A DNA stretch of 64,000 bases from Onishia niordana. GTDB lineage: Bacteria > Pseudomonadota > Gammaproteobacteria > Pseudomonadales > Halomonadaceae. This document shows positions 17,447 through 27,026 of the stretch, one piece after another. Below the pieces are notes generated by a model that did not search any database, was not told the DNA's origin, and saw only the letters and a list, made by a program, of their open reading frames with translations. A program made the position numbers and the translations under genes. How positions within the stretch are numbered: position 1 is the stretch's first letter; each line of letters begins with the position of its first letter. The DNA lies in contig NZ_SDSD01000001.1 in the NCBI RefSeq assembly GCF_004798965.1, positions 248,001-312,000 of the forward strand. The letters run 5' to 3'.

Positions 17447-18244
17447 ATGTGCCTGATCACTTTTGACTACCGCCCCGACAGCCCGGTCTGGTTGCGCCTG
17501 CTTGCCAACCGGGATGAGTTCTTTGCGCGCCCTACTGCATCCCTGGAGGCATGGACCGAAGACCCAGATATCATCGGCGGTCGCGACCTGGTTGCCGGCG
17601 GCAGCTGGCTTGCACTGCACCGCCGGGGGCGGTTTGCCGCGATCACCAATGTCCGCGATACGGCACTGGTTTCTCCACCCGATGGCCCCAGCCGCGGCCA
17701 CTTGGTGCCCAAGGCGCTCAACGCCGATGACTTGCCCGCCTGGCTCGAAGACCTGGTTAGCGGGGAAGCATGGAGCTACGCGGGGTTTAACTTGCTCGTT
17801 GGCGATCGCGCGGGATTGTGGCATCTGCATCGCGGCCGCGATGCCCTCAAGCTCCACCGCCTACCCGCCGGTCTTTACGGGCTCTCCAATGCAGACCTGG
17901 ACACACCCTGGCCCAAGCTCAAGCTGGCACGACAGGGGCTTGCAGAGAGCCTCAGTACCAGCACCTGGCCACAAAGCGCACTTAGGGTGATGCATCAGCA
18001 GTGGCTCGATATTAATGATCAGGCACTGCCGGACACCGGTGTCGGCCTAGCGGTGGAGCGCCAGCTGGCGCCCCCCTTCATCACGGGCGAGACCTATGGC
18101 ACCCGCGCGACCACCTGGCTGGAATGGTGCCAGAACGGCCATCTGGCGCTCAGCGAGCGTCGCTTTGGCCCAAGCGCGCACCCGCTCGGCGAGACACATC
18201 TCTCGCTATCGCAAGAATCCTGGTACACGCCGCATCAAGCGTGA
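17447..18244 (+). CDS. NRDE (TANGO2-like) family protein
   Basis: The 265-residue protein opens with MCLITFDYRPDSP followed by LLANRDEFFARPT, the motif that names the NRDE family, then IIGGRDLVAGGSWLA and GRFAAITNVRD. The conserved Cys2 directly after the start Met is an N-terminal-nucleophile-like feature, which fixes the start at 17447. Eukaryotic TANGO2 relatives are linked to lipid or haem handling, but the bacterial role is not established. It is divergent from the PAS-receiver gene and converges with ptsP. Confidence 0.88.
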   Translation: MCLITFDYRPDSPVWLRLLANRDEFFARPTASLEAWTEDPDIIGGRDLVAGGSWLALHRRGRFAAITNVRDTALVSPPDGPSRGHLVPKALNADDLPAWLEDLVSGEAWSYAGFNLLVGDRAGLWHLHRGRDALKLHRLPAGLYGLSNADLDTPWPKLKLARQGLAESLSTSTWPQSALRVMHQQWLDINDQALPDTGVGLAVERQLAPPFITGETYGTRATTWLEWCQNGHLALSERRFGPSAHPLGETHLSLSQESWYTPHQA

Positions 18245-18328
18245 GCGCTTGGCGCTGCTCAGGTGCCCAGTCTCTGCAAGAGCTCGGGCTCTGCCTTGTT
18301 CCTGTTATCACCTCGTTTCTGCCATCAC

Positions 18329-20590
18329 CTAGTCTGTGGGTGGTAGCAGGTGGGCCAGCTGCCACTCAGTCAAGCGGGCAACGAGATGGGCACGCACCTT
18401 CGTGGGTGTATCCAGCGACAGCGTTTCCTTGACCAGTTCCTGGGCTGCCGGCAACGACACCCGCCGAATGGCGGCTCGCACACGCGGCAAGCTCGGGGCG
18501 TTCATCGATAGCGTATCGAACCCCATGCCCATCAGTAGCAAAGCACCGGCCGGATCCCCCGCGAGTTCACCGCATACCGACGTCGGCACGCTAAGCGCAG
18601 AGGTTTCTTCGGCAAGGCGCGCAAGCGCGGACAAGACGCCTGGATGGCAGGGATTGTACAGCTCGGCCACTCGCGGGTTGTTGCGGTCTACTGCCAACAG
18701 GTACTGCGTCAGGTCATTGCTGCCCACCGAGAAGAAATCCACGCGCTCGGCCAGGGCCCCAAGCTGGAAAAGCGTCGCCGGCACTTCGATCATCACGCCG
18801 ATGCGAGGACGCCCGACCTCAAACCCTTCTTCTGCGAGCTCGGCCTGCGCACGGTCGATCAATCGCAAGGCGCTATCGACTTCTTCCACGTTGGTGATCA
18901 TCGGCAGCAGTATCTGCAGATTATCAAGGCCATGAGAGGCACGCAGCATGGCGCGCAACTGCACCATCAGCACCTCAGGGTGATCCAACGTCACGCGGAT
19001 ACCGCGCCAACCGAGGAAAGGGTTGGCTTCCTCAATAGGGAAATAGGGCAGATCCTTATCACCGCCGATATCGAGGGTGCGCATCACCACCGGCAGCGGC
19101 GCAAAGCTTTCTAGCTGATCGCGATAGAGGCGCGTCTGTTCCTGCTCGCCGGGGAACCGCTCGGTGATCATGAAGGGCACTTCGGTACGATATAGCCCCA
19201 CCCCGCTGACACGCGTCTTGAGTGACGCCACCGCATCCACGGCAAGCCCCGTATTGACCATCAACGGCATGACATGGCCATCCGGCGTCTCGCTGGGCAG
19301 ATCCTGCTCGTGCTCGAGCACTTCGGACAGTGCATCTTCCTCGGCAATCAGGCTCTGGTAGTGCTGACCAAGTTCCTCTGTGGGGCGCACAAACAGGCGC
19401 CCACGATGTCCATCAAGGATTACTCTAGCGCCGTTTAGACGCGTTAATGGCAAATCGACCATGCCCAGTACTGTCGGCACTCCCATCGCGCGCGCCAGGA
19501 TGGCCACATGCGATGTACTGGAGCCACGAATCGACACCAAACCGGCAAGTTTGCCGCGAGGTACCTCTCCGAGGGTGGCCACGCTAATTTCGTCACCGAC
19601 CAGGATGGTACGATCAGGATAGGTCGTGGGAGTTTCAGCGCTTTCCTCCTGAAGGTGCGCCAGTACGCGGCGCCCCAGGTCACGCACATCGGCGGCACGC
19701 TCGCGCAGGTAATTGTCATCAACCCGCTCCAGGTACTGCACGTGGCGGCGCACCACATCGGCTAGCGCCCCGGGCGCCCATTGCCCTTCGCGGATGCGCT
19801 TTTCGACCTCCTGACCAAGAGCCGCCTCGCTCAACATCTGCTGATAAACCTCGAACAGCGCCAGCTCCTGTGCACTGATGCGGCTAGCAAGCCGCTCGCC
19901 GGTCGATCTAAGTTCATCGCGAACCTTGAGAATCGCCTCTTTCAGCCTGGCGATTTCAAAGTCGATATCGGTGGGAATCAGGTCGGGCACGCTGTCCAGA
20001 TCAGCGGGAGGAGCAATCACCACGGCATCGCCGATCACCATGCCGGGCGATGCGGCCACCCCGATGAAAACGGCCTGACCATCCGCGCTAACAGGCCGCG
20101 TCAAGGCTCCGGTGGCCAATGCATGCGCCAGCACGCCGCCGAGCTGGGCGGCCATCGTCACCAGAAACGCTTCATCACCCTCGTCATAGCGTCGCTTGTC
20201 CTGCTGCTGCACGACCAAGACGCCCAGCATGCGTCGCTGATGGATGATCGGTACGCCAAGGAAACTCGAGAACCGCTCTTCGCCGGTTTCCTCGAAGTAG
20301 CGAAAATGCGGGTGTGCCGGGGCATCTTCGAGATTAAGGGGCTCCTCGCGCTGACCCACAAGACCCACCAGGCCTTCGCCAAGGGGCAATCTGACATGCT
20401 TCACGGCCCGCGCGTAGAGACCGATGGTTTCCATCAGCACCAAGCGCTCAAGCTCTACGTCGTAAAGATAAAAGGAGCAGACATCAGTACGCATGGCCTT
20501 GCGGATGCGACGAACCATGGTCGAGAGCGCGGCATCCAGATTGCGCGCCTCGTTGACCTCCTGGACGATACGACGTAACACGTCGAGCAT
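18329..20590 (-). CDS. ptsP: PEP-protein phosphotransferase of the nitrogen PTS (enzyme I-Ntr)
   Basis: PtsP autophosphorylates from phosphoenolpyruvate and passes phosphate to the nitrogen-related HPr protein NPr. The 753-residue protein has an N-terminal GAF domain (about 1-160), the phospho-histidine domain with SIRGSSTSHVAILARAMG, whose His is the phosphorylation site, and a C-terminal PEP-binding barrel (GLYRTEVPFM, EANPFLGWRGIR, SVGSNDLTQYLLAVDRNNP, SVCGELAGD). ATG 20590 is chosen because it gives the family N-terminus MLDVLRRIV; the frame extends to 20788 but overlaps rppH. The rppH-ptsP order is the one seen in E. coli and Pseudomonas. Confidence 0.96.
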   Translation of the reverse strand: MLDVLRRIVQEVNEARNLDAALSTMVRRIRKAMRTDVCSFYLYDVELERLVLMETIGLYARAVKHVRLPLGEGLVGLVGQREEPLNLEDAPAHPHFRYFEETGEERFSSFLGVPIIHQRRMLGVLVVQQQDKRRYDEGDEAFLVTMAAQLGGVLAHALATGALTRPVSADGQAVFIGVAASPGMVIGDAVVIAPPADLDSVPDLIPTDIDFEIARLKEAILKVRDELRSTGERLASRISAQELALFEVYQQMLSEAALGQEVEKRIREGQWAPGALADVVRRHVQYLERVDDNYLRERAADVRDLGRRVLAHLQEESAETPTTYPDRTILVGDEISVATLGEVPRGKLAGLVSIRGSSTSHVAILARAMGVPTVLGMVDLPLTRLNGARVILDGHRGRLFVRPTEELGQHYQSLIAEEDALSEVLEHEQDLPSETPDGHVMPLMVNTGLAVDAVASLKTRVSGVGLYRTEVPFMITERFPGEQEQTRLYRDQLESFAPLPVVMRTLDIGGDKDLPYFPIEEANPFLGWRGIRVTLDHPEVLMVQLRAMLRASHGLDNLQILLPMITNVEEVDSALRLIDRAQAELAEEGFEVGRPRIGVMIEVPATLFQLGALAERVDFFSVGSNDLTQYLLAVDRNNPRVAELYNPCHPGVLSALARLAEETSALSVPTSVCGELAGDPAGALLLMGMGFDTLSMNAPSLPRVRAAIRRVSLPAAQELVKETLSLDTPTKVRAHLVARLTEWQLAHLLPPTD

Positions 20591-20657
20591 GAGCGTTCTT
20601 CTTGTCATTGTCGGTTGAAATATCGACCGGCTTGAATGTACACGCCGACTCGGGAGC

Positions 20658-21155
20658 TCAGTCCCCTCCCAGGGCCAGTCGCTGCGCTCGCGGGGCCAAC
20701 TCGCGCAACGCGCGGCGATAGACTTCCCGCTTGAAGGGCACCACCTGCCCCAGAGGATACCAATAACTGACCCAGCGCCAGCCATCAAACTCAGGCTTGG
20801 GCGTGGTATCCATGCAGACCCGACTGTCGGTACAGCGAATCCTCAGCAAAAACCATTTCTGTTTCTGGCCGATGCATATCGGCCGTGAATGGGTTCGTAT
20901 CATGCGTCGTGGCAGACGGTAGCGCAGCCACCCTCGGGTACAGGCGAGCAGTTCGACGTCGGCCTCGGTGAGGCCTATTTCCTCTTCCAACTCCCGGTAC
21001 AGGGCCTGTTGCGGTGTCTCGTTGGCCTGGATGCCTCCCTGGGGAAACTGCCACGCATTCTGTCCTACCCGACGCGCCCAAAGCAGCTGGCCCGCGTGGT
21101 TGGCAATGATGATGCCAACATTGGGGCGGAAGCCGTCAGCGTCGATCACGGACAT
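20658..21155 (-). CDS. rppH: RNA pyrophosphohydrolase RppH
   Basis: RppH removes pyrophosphate from the 5' end of triphosphorylated transcripts, starting RNase E-dependent decay. The 165-residue Nudix protein begins [17 protein letters not shown], has [18 protein letters not shown], and then the Nudix box ending in RELEEEIGL. The stretch KQKWFLLR and the late [15 protein letters not shown] with [10 protein letters not shown] are typical of RppH. ATG 21155 (AAGG just ahead) is preferred to the adjacent GTG at 21158. The gene precedes ptsP by 67 bases on the same strand. Confidence 0.96.
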   Translation of the reverse strand: MSVIDADGFRPNVGIIIANHAGQLLWARRVGQNAWQFPQGGIQANETPQQALYRELEEEIGLTEADVELLACTRGWLRYRLPRRMIRTHSRPICIGQKQKWFLLRIRCTDSRVCMDTTPKPEFDGWRWVSYWYPLGQVVPFKREVYRRALRELAPRAQRLALGGD

Positions 21156-21359
21156 CACCTTATGAATCCAATATTAAAGCCATTCTTCCACAAAGCTGGA
21201 AAGGGCATCAATACACTTCACAGTAGCCGCTCGCGGCGGTGTTCAACGCCTAACCACTCTGCAATAATTCGCCCCTTATTCATCCGCCTACCGGCGACAG
21301 ATGCATCCCCACTCAACGCGCAGCCTGTCGTCCGCCGCAAACACAAGAAGGAGTGTGCC

Positions 21360-22013
21360 TTGAGCCTGGCCATCTTCGATCTCGACAACACCCTGATCGG
21401 CATCGACAGCGATCATGCGTGGGGAGAGTTTCTGCTCGAACAGGGCGCAGTCGACCCGATTGCCTATCGAGAGGCCAATGAGCGCTTCATGCGCGACTAT
21501 GAGAACGGCACACTCGACATGCACGCCTTCCTCGAAGTCGCTCTCAAGCCATTGGCAGAGAACACCCCCGAACAGTTGGCCGCCTGGCACCAGCAGTTCA
21601 TGGCCTCAAAGATCGAGCCCGCCATCCTGGCCCGTGGTGAAGAGTTGGTAGCACGCCATCGCACCCGCGGCGACACCCTGATGATCATCACGGCCACCAA
21701 TCGCTTTATCACCGGGCCCATCGCCGAGCGACTGGGTATCGACCACCTGATTGCGGTCGAGCCAGAAATTCACAATGGACGCTATACCGGCCAAGTGACC
21801 GGCACCCCAAGCTATAAAGAAGGCAAGGTCACGCGTCTCGAGCAATGGCTAGAGGCACGTGGAATGACGCTGGATGGCGCCTGGTTCTATAGCGACTCTC
21901 ACAATGACCTCCCTTTGCTGGAGCAGGTCGATCATCCCGTCGCGGTGGATCCAGATCCTACCCTGCGCCAGCATGCGCTGGACAACGGCTGGCGCGTCAT
22001 CAGCCTGCGCTGA
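21360..22013 (+). CDS. HAD-IB family hydrolase, SerB-like phosphatase
   Basis: The start is TTG 21360, fixed by the strong ribosome site AAGAAGGAG seven bases ahead and by the catalytic motif immediately after it. The 217-residue protein has the four HAD motifs: FDLDNTLIG (nucleophile Asp), ITATN, Lys in SYKEGKVTRL, and YSDSHNDLPLL. The helical cap between motifs I and II places it in the phosphoserine-phosphatase-like IB group. The gene is divergent from rppH-ptsP; I recall Pseudomonas having a similar HAD gene beside rppH. The substrate is not predictable from sequence. Confidence 0.88.
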   Translation: MSLAIFDLDNTLIGIDSDHAWGEFLLEQGAVDPIAYREANERFMRDYENGTLDMHAFLEVALKPLAENTPEQLAAWHQQFMASKIEPAILARGEELVARHRTRGDTLMIITATNRFITGPIAERLGIDHLIAVEPEIHNGRYTGQVTGTPSYKEGKVTRLEQWLEARGMTLDGAWFYSDSHNDLPLLEQVDHPVAVDPDPTLRQHALDNGWRVISLR

Positions 22014-22461
22014 AGGCCTGGGCGAGTAGCGCCTCACCACAGGGTGAGGCTAGCAGAGAGGGCTAAGCCCCTTATTGGCCCTCCGCCCCCACCTGTTGCC
22101 CTCCTTTCCAAGCCTCATTCGCTCTCTGCGGCGTTGGCCATGCATGACGTTTCGGTGATTCATGGCTATGATAAATATTATCCATTGATGCAACGCAGCA
22201 TGTTCAAGGCACGACAGAAAAAACATAACCCCATGTTTTTTATTGATAAAATCGCATTCCACATACCCAAGGTATTCCTTATAGGGTTCCTCTTCAGCAT
22301 AAAGTCGAGCTTTGGGATGGATTTTATTTGTCGGCGAAGTCGCTATAATGCTTTCCATGCTTCACGTCGACCCTGCCGGCGGCAGCGCCTCGCCAGCAGG
22401 TTCAGGGCCTCCGAAACTTTCTCGGAGGGTATGTCCCGCCAAAAGACAAGCGAGAGACCCC
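22014..22461. other. Long leader region upstream of mqo
   Basis: This 448-base gap contains several structures. GCCTCACC/GGTGAGGC (22031-22050) is a hairpin just after the HAD gene. An AT-rich inverted repeat follows at 22218-22241. A -10-like TATAAT lies at 22344-22349 without a convincing -35 box. CCTCCGA/TCGGAGG (22408-22428) is a hairpin 33 bases before the mqo start. Positions 22150-22350 are clearly more AT-rich than the flanks. I see no gene. Confidence 0.5.
22218..22241. promoter_or_regulatory. AT-rich inverted repeat, terminator or operator
   Basis: AAAAAACAT (22218-22226) and ATGTTTTTT (22233-22241) are perfect inverted arms around AACCCC. The trailing T run could make this a weak terminator for the HAD gene in either direction; equally it could be a protein-binding site for mqo. 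Confidence 0.45.
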
Positions 22462-23856
22462 ATGACTACCCCGACCTACGATGTGCTGATTGTCGGAGGC
22501 GGCGTTTCTGGCACCGCCCTGCTGTATGAACTGGCCCGTTACACTGACCTCAAGGCTATCGGTCTGGTCGAGAAGTACGATCATGTGGCGATCGTCAACT
22601 CTCACGGTCGCAACAATAGCCAGACGATCCACTGCGGCGATATCGAGACCAACTACACGCTCGAAAAAGCCAAGGTCACCAAACGCACCGCCGGCATGGT
22701 GATTAACTTTTCTACCAAGTTGACCCCGGCCAAGCGCGACAAGGTGGTTTATAAGTACCCCAAGATGGTACTTGGCGTTGGCGAACGTGAGGTCGACTTC
22801 CTGCGCAATCGATTTACGCGGTTTTCAGAACTGTTTCCCAACATGAAACTGCTTGAGCGTGATGATATCGCCGAGCTCGAGCCTAAGCTTGTCGAGGGAC
22901 GTCGCCCGGAAGAACCTATCGTTGCCATGGGCTCAACCGGGGAGTACACCGCGGTCAACTACACGACCCTCTCGGAAGCCTTTGTCGAGGAAGGCCAGAA
23001 AGCGGCCGACGAGAAGGGCATGGACTACGATGTGCATCTGTCTACCGCCGTCAAAAAGATCCATCAGGAAGGCGACCTGTTCAAGGTCGAGACACCGAAC
23101 AAGGGCACCCTGACCGCGCGCTACGTAGTGGTCAGCGCCGGCGGCCACTCATTGCTCTTCGCTCACCAAATGGGCTATGGCCTCGACAAATCCTGCTTGC
23201 CGATGGCCGGTTCCTTCTACTTCACACCGAAGGTGCTCAACGGCAAGGTCTATACTGTCCAGAATGAGAACCTGCCGTTCGCCGCCGTCCACGGCGACCC
23301 GGACGTGCTGGTCGAGGACAAGACCCGCTTTGGCCCCACGGCCCTGATGCTGCCGCTGCTCGAACGCTACAACGGCAAGACCTTCATCGAGTTCCTGAAG
23401 GTGCTGCGCCTGGATCAAAACGTGGTCAAGGCACTCTGGGACCTGCTCAAAGTGCGCGACATCCGCCACTACATCTTCAAGAACTTCATGTTCGAGGTGC
23501 CGTGGTTGCGAGAGCGCCTGTTCCTCAAGGACGTCAAGAAGATCGTGCCGAGCCTGTCCGTCAGTGACGTCAGCTTCGCCAAGGGCTTCGGCGGCGTTCG
23601 CCCGCAGCTGATCGACAAGGACAAGAAGAAGCTGGTCATGGGTGAGGCCAAGATCAACCCGGGCACGGGTATCGTCTTCAATATGACGCCCTCTCCCGGC
23701 GGCACCAGTTGCCTTGGCAATGCCGAGAAGGACATGTTCCTGGCGCAGCAGTTCCTTGGTTTCAACATCGATACCGAGGCGTTCGAGCAAGACCTGCTGA
23801 CCGGCGAGGTACCGCTGACCGACCTGGAGCGCCCCGAGGCCTCCTCACTGATGTGA
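22462..23856 (+). CDS. mqo: FAD-dependent malate:quinone oxidoreductase
   Basis: The protein (464 residues) begins with a Rossmann FAD motif, YDVLIVGGGVSGTALLYELA, followed by NSHGRNNSQTIHCGDIETNY. It ends with GGVRPQLIDK and FNMTPSPGGTSCLGNAEKD. This pattern is that of the compact malate:quinone oxidoreductases of the Helicobacter/Campylobacter type. They oxidise malate to oxaloacetate at the inner membrane and pass electrons to quinone. ATG 22462 is chosen since it puts the FAD motif at the N-terminus; the frame extends further upstream without support. A strong terminator follows. A different FAD-linked 2-hydroxyacid dehydrogenase remains possible. Confidence 0.85.
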   Translation: MTTPTYDVLIVGGGVSGTALLYELARYTDLKAIGLVEKYDHVAIVNSHGRNNSQTIHCGDIETNYTLEKAKVTKRTAGMVINFSTKLTPAKRDKVVYKYPKMVLGVGEREVDFLRNRFTRFSELFPNMKLLERDDIAELEPKLVEGRRPEEPIVAMGSTGEYTAVNYTTLSEAFVEEGQKAADEKGMDYDVHLSTAVKKIHQEGDLFKVETPNKGTLTARYVVVSAGGHSLLFAHQMGYGLDKSCLPMAGSFYFTPKVLNGKVYTVQNENLPFAAVHGDPDVLVEDKTRFGPTALMLPLLERYNGKTFIEFLKVLRLDQNVVKALWDLLKVRDIRHYIFKNFMFEVPWLRERLFLKDVKKIVPSLSVSDVSFAKGFGGVRPQLIDKDKKKLVMGEAKINPGTGIVFNMTPSPGGTSCLGNAEKDMFLAQQFLGFNIDTEAFEQDLLTGEVPLTDLERPEASSLM

Positions 23857-23884
23857 TGCCGCATTCCCTATCACATCCCTGAAC

Positions 23885-23917
23885 GCAAAACGCCCCGGCC
23901 ATGCCGGGGCGTTTTGG
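23885..23917 (+). terminator. Terminator after mqo
   Basis: AAAACGCCCCGGC and GCCGGGGCGTTTT form a perfect 13-bp stem around CAT and end in TTTT. It can work on both strands. Confidence 0.9.
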
Positions 23918-23982
23918 TTGGTAATGGTGAGACACGGTTCGAGGCGATTACTTGTCTTCAAGGCGTGATCAATACCACAGCC

Positions 23983-24489
23983 TCAGGTACTGGTCATGCC
24001 GATCGCTTTCTGGGCCCCTGGCGGCGGGGAATGGGCAGCATGCAAGCGCCCGATTAACTGATCTTCGAGATCAAAACGCGTTTCCAGGCCACGTGCCAGA
24101 CGATCAAGCCAGGCCGGCAAGCGACTGAGATAGAACTCGCAGCGGCTGGGAGTCGCGTAGTCGGCATCGAAGGAAAGTACCAATTCGGTGGACATTTCCA
24201 GACGCTCGAGCAACTGATCGGCAATGGTCAGCGCTCCATCGTCACTAAAGGCCTTGGCCTCTTCACGCAACTGGGGATAGATCTCGAAATGACCGGCGCT
24301 GATATAATCCATCAATAGCTCACTGAAACTATCTATCTGAGCCTTGTCGACTGACTCAAGAGCTTCGTCGCAGTCTTTCCTGAGTGCGACGAAACTATTG
24401 AGCATTACCTGGCGTTCTCCAAGCCAGCGATCGATCAGCCGGTGAACACCGCCCCAGCGTTCCAATGCGCTTTTACAATCTTCAAGCAT
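23983..24489 (-). CDS. rsd: Rsd/AlgQ family anti-sigma70 regulator
   Basis: Rsd and AlgQ bind the housekeeping sigma factor and shift polymerase toward alternative sigmas. The 168-residue, all-helical protein starts MLEDCKSALERWGGVHRLIDRWLGERQ, the hallmark of the family, and has HFEIYPQLREEA and a PSRCEFYLSRLPAWLDRL-like C-terminal region. GGGAGGG precedes ATG 24489. A dsbB gene follows upstream in sequence order, a neighbourhood that I recall from Pseudomonas algQ. Confidence 0.92.
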   Translation of the reverse strand: MLEDCKSALERWGGVHRLIDRWLGERQVMLNSFVALRKDCDEALESVDKAQIDSFSELLMDYISAGHFEIYPQLREEAKAFSDDGALTIADQLLERLEMSTELVLSFDADYATPSRCEFYLSRLPAWLDRLARGLETRFDLEDQLIGRLHAAHSPPPGAQKAIGMTST

Positions 24490-24628
24490 GGTGCCCTCCC
24501 AAGCCTCGGCTCTAAGCCCTCACGTGGACTTCCGTTGAGAGCAAGATTCCGCTTCCAGGGGGGGCCTGTCAATGCCAAGATCGTGATCCCCTTGATCCAG
24601 GACAACCCTGATTCAACGAAGGGAGGCT

Positions 24629-25159
24629 TCAGGCAGGTGCCTGGCCGCGACGATCACGCAGAGCCGCAAACAGCATGCCGAGTGGGACCAGCGCCAGTAC
24701 CATAAAGCCAATCAGCGTCCAGCCCGGCAGCGACAGGCCCAACAGCCGACCGCCCACTTCTGCGCATTCACCTGACCCCATCAGGACCGTGTTCAGCACC
24801 TCCCTGAGCGGCAGGATCTCCAGCATGTAATCGAGCCCGGGACCGCAGCTGGGCACTTCGCTTGGCGGCAGCGACTGAAGCCACAGATGCCGCCAGGCAA
24901 GCCCCACGCCAGCCCCTACCGTCACCAGCCCCAGGACCCCATAGACGGCACCTACCGATCCTCGCGGGCCGTGTAACGCCGCCAGACCCAGCACCAAGGC
25001 AGTGGCCAGCACCGCCACTCGCTGAAAGATGCATAACGGACAGGGTTCGAGACCCATGACGTGTTCCAGAAACAGGGCCACGCCCATCATCAACACACAG
25101 AAACCAAGCCCCAGCAGGGCCCAGCGGCGCGGTGTCCACGCCTGGACAGATTGCATCAT
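24629..25159 (-). CDS. dsbB: Disulfide bond formation protein DsbB
   Basis: DsbB reoxidises periplasmic DsbA and hands electrons to quinone. The 176-residue protein has four predicted membrane segments. The first periplasmic loop carries the redox pair EPCPLCIFQR and the second carries the pair in VPSCGPGLDYM...GSGEC, so all four catalytic cysteines are present. Two adjacent ATG codons (25159 and 25156) could start it; neither has a clear ribosome site. Confidence 0.95.
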   Translation of the reverse strand: MMQSVQAWTPRRWALLGLGFCVLMMGVALFLEHVMGLEPCPLCIFQRVAVLATALVLGLAALHGPRGSVGAVYGVLGLVTVGAGVGLAWRHLWLQSLPPSEVPSCGPGLDYMLEILPLREVLNTVLMGSGECAEVGGRLLGLSLPGWTLIGFMVLALVPLGMLFAALRDRRGQAPA

Positions 25160-25229
25160 GCAGGAAACATCCTTGGAAAGAATCAGAGGGCATGGACCTC
25201 GCCCAATTGAGCGAGGCCCGAAAAGGCAT

Positions 25230-26846
25230 TTAGGTTTCGCTTAGCGGACGAGGTTCCTGAGCACGTGCAAAGTACTGCATCAGAAAATCGCCGAAGATTT
25301 CCACGTCAGCGGCCTCAATCTCACCCTGCTGCTGCAGGGAGGTTTCACGAAGCTCCTCAAGTAGGGCCTCGCGGGCGCGGTCCATGGGCTTGGCGCGCCA
25401 GGCTTCTGCCTGCTCCCTTGCCAGTGCAAGCGTTGCCTCGACAAAGTCCTCATCGTTTTCCTTGAGCCGAGCCGTCAGTTGGCCGGAAGGTGTCAGACCC
25501 GGATCATCGAGGCGTGGCGCCAGATCACTGAGCGCCTGCTTGTGAGCCTCTCCGCCTTCAATGATATCCAACAGTTCAGCCACGCTTGAGAGTTCTGAAA
25601 AGATCACATGACCGCGTTCGGACAGGCGCTGCGCCTTGCCATCGACCGTCAGATGCAGATCGGGGTCTCGGCCACGCTCGACGACAAGCCGACGGTTATC
25701 GTCGAGCCGGTCGCACTCCTCATCGGAAATCCAGGGGCTGTCGGCCAGCAGACACCACATCAGGAAGGTATCCAGGAAACGCATCTGGGTTTCGTCGATC
25801 CCGAGCCCCAGGAAGGGATTGAGATCGAGACAGCGCACCTCAATGTATTCGACGCCACGCGCCTCGAGGGCCTGGGTCGGCGTCTCGTCATGGCGCGCCA
25901 CCCGCTTGGGGCGAATATCGCTGTAATACTCGTTCTCGATCTGCAGGATATTGGCATTGAGCTGTTGCCATTCGCCACCCACCCTGACGCCCTTCTCTTC
26001 ATAGGCCGGCCAAGGGGTAGAGATAGCGTGCCGCAGAGTGCCCACATAGTTGGACAGGGAGTTGAAGCAGATCTTGAGCTGCTCCTGCACCTTGTTCTGA
26101 TAACCCAGATCCGACATGCGAAGCGTGGTCGCATAGTCGGACAACAGCGTATGTCGGCCATGCTGATGGAGTTTTTCAGGTACTGACTTGCCCTCCAGGA
26201 AGCTCTCGTCGATGGCGGGTGATGCACCGAATAGATACATCAGCAGCCAGCTATTGCGACGAAAATGCCGAATCAGGCCGAAATAGCGCAGGGAACGATA
26301 ATCTCCCTCGATATCGTGTCCCGCTTGACGATCGATCTCCTTGAGCAGCGGCCAGAGATTTTCCGGCAACGAGACGTTGTAATGCAGCCCGGCAATGGCC
26401 TGCATGATGCGCCCGTAACGAACGTCCAATCCCTTGCGGTAGACATGCTTCATGGTGCCGACGTTGGAATCACCGTAATCGGCGATCGTCACGCTGTCAT
26501 TGCCTTCGAGCTTGGTCGGCATGCTGGCCGGCCAGATCAGCTCATCGCCCAGATAGCGATAACTGTAGCGATGAAGGTCACCAAGAAACGCCAGCGCATC
26601 CGAGGGTCGGCAGTAGACCGGCGTGATGTACTCGAGCAGCGCCTCGGAGTAATCGGTGGTGATATACGGATGCGTCAGCTTCGATCCCAGATGCCGCGGA
26701 TGTGGTGTCGCGGCGATCATACCGTGGGGATCGGCGCGCAGGCCTTCCTTCTCGATCCCCCGGCGCAGTCGGCCGATCAGCCCCTGGCGGGCCGGCCCCT
26801 TGAGACGGGAGAGGACGTTGGCGAGTTGCTCGGACAAGGTGAACAC
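25230..26846 (-). CDS. gshA: Glutamate--cysteine ligase
   Basis: GshA makes gamma-glutamylcysteine, the first step of glutathione synthesis. The 538-residue protein matches the proteobacterial GshA family in length and motifs: GIEKEGLRADPHG, HPYITTDYSEALLEYITP, TIADYGDSNVGTMKHVYR, HYNVSLPENLW and YIEVRCLDLNPF. The start is GTG 26846, with only a weak ribosome site. It lies between tex and dsbB on the same strand but is separated from tex by a hairpin, so it probably has its own transcript. Confidence 0.95.
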   Translation of the reverse strand: MFTLSEQLANVLSRLKGPARQGLIGRLRRGIEKEGLRADPHGMIAATPHPRHLGSKLTHPYITTDYSEALLEYITPVYCRPSDALAFLGDLHRYSYRYLGDELIWPASMPTKLEGNDSVTIADYGDSNVGTMKHVYRKGLDVRYGRIMQAIAGLHYNVSLPENLWPLLKEIDRQAGHDIEGDYRSLRYFGLIRHFRRNSWLLMYLFGASPAIDESFLEGKSVPEKLHQHGRHTLLSDYATTLRMSDLGYQNKVQEQLKICFNSLSNYVGTLRHAISTPWPAYEEKGVRVGGEWQQLNANILQIENEYYSDIRPKRVARHDETPTQALEARGVEYIEVRCLDLNPFLGLGIDETQMRFLDTFLMWCLLADSPWISDEECDRLDDNRRLVVERGRDPDLHLTVDGKAQRLSERGHVIFSELSSVAELLDIIEGGEAHKQALSDLAPRLDDPGLTPSGQLTARLKENDEDFVEATLALAREQAEAWRAKPMDRAREALLEELRETSLQQQGEIEAADVEIFGDFLMQYFARAQEPRPLSET

Positions 26847-26899
26847 CCCATGTCGTGGAAGGGTGGGGCCGCGCCCCTCTCTTCGCTCTTGAAAACGGA

Positions 26900-26924
26900 G
26901 CGAACGCCAAACGCTGGCGTTCGC
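26900..26924 (-). terminator. Possible terminator after tex
   Basis: The 9-bp stem GCGAACGCC/GGCGTTCGC has a seven-base loop. On the minus strand it is followed by TCCGTTTTC, a short and interrupted T run, so termination may be partial. It sits between tex and gshA. Confidence 0.45.
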
Positions 26925-27026
26925 ACGAAGCCGGACCCCGAAAGCCCGGCTCTCAAATAGGTGATTATGCGGCCTCGCCGACGGCTTTCAAGCCGCCATC
27001 AGCGAGGCATCACTTGCGATGACGAA

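Noticed and set aside
20591..20788. N-terminal extension of PtsP
   Set aside because: It overlaps rppH in another frame, while the conserved start MLDVLRRIV lies at 20590.
22050..22358. Minus-strand 102-codon frame upstream of mqo
   Set aside because: No ribosome site, no recognisable family, and it covers the AT-rich inverted repeat, which points to a regulatory region.
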